DNA from: Methanobacteriota archaeon
GTDB taxonomy: Archaea > Thermoplasmatota > Poseidoniia > Poseidoniales > Poseidoniaceae
Reading direction: 5' to 3'
Assembly (NCBI GenBank): GCA_002727515.1
Contig: PBXF01000045.1
Coordinates: forward strand, 1-5,732
DNA: 5,732 nucleotides
The notes beneath the pieces were generated by a model. The model did not search any database. It was not told where the DNA came from and was given only the letters and a program-made list of their open reading frames with translations. Below are positions 5,622-5,732 of the stretch, piece after piece (position 1 is the first letter of the stretch; each line of letters opens with the position of its first letter). Made by a program: the position numbers and the translations under genes.

Positions 5622-5732
5622 TTAAGATTTCAAAATTGCAATAATTGCACTTTTTTTTATCGGCCCGAAATTATGTGAATCTTCGCTTGCGAGAGGATCG
5701 GAATTATCTCCTTGGACGAAAAAGCCATTTTC
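5622..5732 (-). CDS. Type I (S26) signal peptidase, C-terminal fragment cut by the window edge
   Basis: The minus strand is open from the window edge to TAA at 5624-5622, giving 36 C-terminal residues. They contain the last conserved box of type I signal peptidases: GFFVQGDNSD, then SEDSHNFGPI, matching the usual GDNxxxSxDSRxFGPV arrangement. Such enzymes cut signal peptides from exported proteins at the membrane. The catalytic serine and lysine/histidine boxes would lie beyond the edge. The usual arginine after DS is histidine here, and the tail after FGPI is short (KKSAIIAILKS), with no clear final transmembrane helix. Its stop lies one base from the stop of the scramblase-like gene on the other strand. 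The family call rests on one motif but is specific. Confidence 0.68.
   Translation of the reverse strand, partial: ENGFFVQGDNSDPLASEDSHNFGPIKKSAIIAILKS
5637..5658 (+). terminator. Dyad plus T8 tract downstream of the scramblase-like gene, inside the opposing gene
   Basis: TGCAAT (5637-5642) and ATTGCA (5644-5649) form a dyad that could fold as TGCA/TGCA around a five-base loop, followed by eight Ts at 5651-5658. It begins 16 bases after the scramblase-like stop and would be a reasonable archaeal terminator for it. The same bases encode the last residues of the signal peptidase on the minus strand, so the T-run may simply reflect lysine codons. Confidence 0.4.

Noticed and set aside
113..5732. 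A defence island or new immune system built around the HD hydrolase
   Set aside because: None of the neighbours (permease, surface protein, tRNA, scramblase-like protein, signal peptidase) is a sensor, nuclease, cyclase or toxin; the HD protein has no accessory domain.

Overview
The window most likely comes from an AT-rich archaeon, and the gene content fits marine Euryarchaeota (Poseidoniales or relatives). That placement is inference. The supporting signs are a COG1784/DUF112-type TctA permease without partner subunits, a tRNA gene with no encoded CCA, Shine-Dalgarno sites matching the archaeal GGAGGTGA core, short intergenic gaps, and an acidic single-pass surface protein with EF-hand-like and DxNGNGIxD calcium motifs. 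No phage, insertion sequence, CRISPR or other mobile signature was seen.

Layout, left to right. Positions 1-112 hold a probable 3' end of a plus-strand membrane protein (stop at 87-89), with a competing minus-strand reading. Positions 113-3444 are a two-gene minus-strand operon. Its first gene (1624-3444) encodes a 606-residue membrane-anchored protein with an N-terminal EF-hand, one transmembrane helix, a chain of about five OB-like beta domains and a C-terminal calcium-type motif. Eleven bases later comes a TctA-family permease (113-1612), which starts at TTG behind a perfect AGGTGA ribosome site. A 74-base divergent promoter region with a 7+7 inverted repeat (3472-3490) separates this operon from a plus-strand HD-domain phosphohydrolase related to SAMHD1 (3519-4808). 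A CAT-anticodon tRNA (4820-4892) follows 11 bases downstream. After a T-rich intergenic stretch comes a phospholipid-scramblase/LURP-one family protein (5006-5620). Stop-to-stop with it, one base away, is the C-terminal end of a type I (S26) signal peptidase on the minus strand (5622-5732, running off the window).

Functional picture. The minus-strand pair looks like a surface protein made together with a transporter whose substrate is unknown; physical partnership is a hypothesis from the tight coupling. The HD protein, tRNA, scramblase-like protein and signal peptidase look like independent housekeeping or membrane functions. No defence system is evident. The least ordinary item is the EF-hand/OB-chain membrane protein, with its internal ~199-residue duplication and its coupling to a solitary TctA permease.
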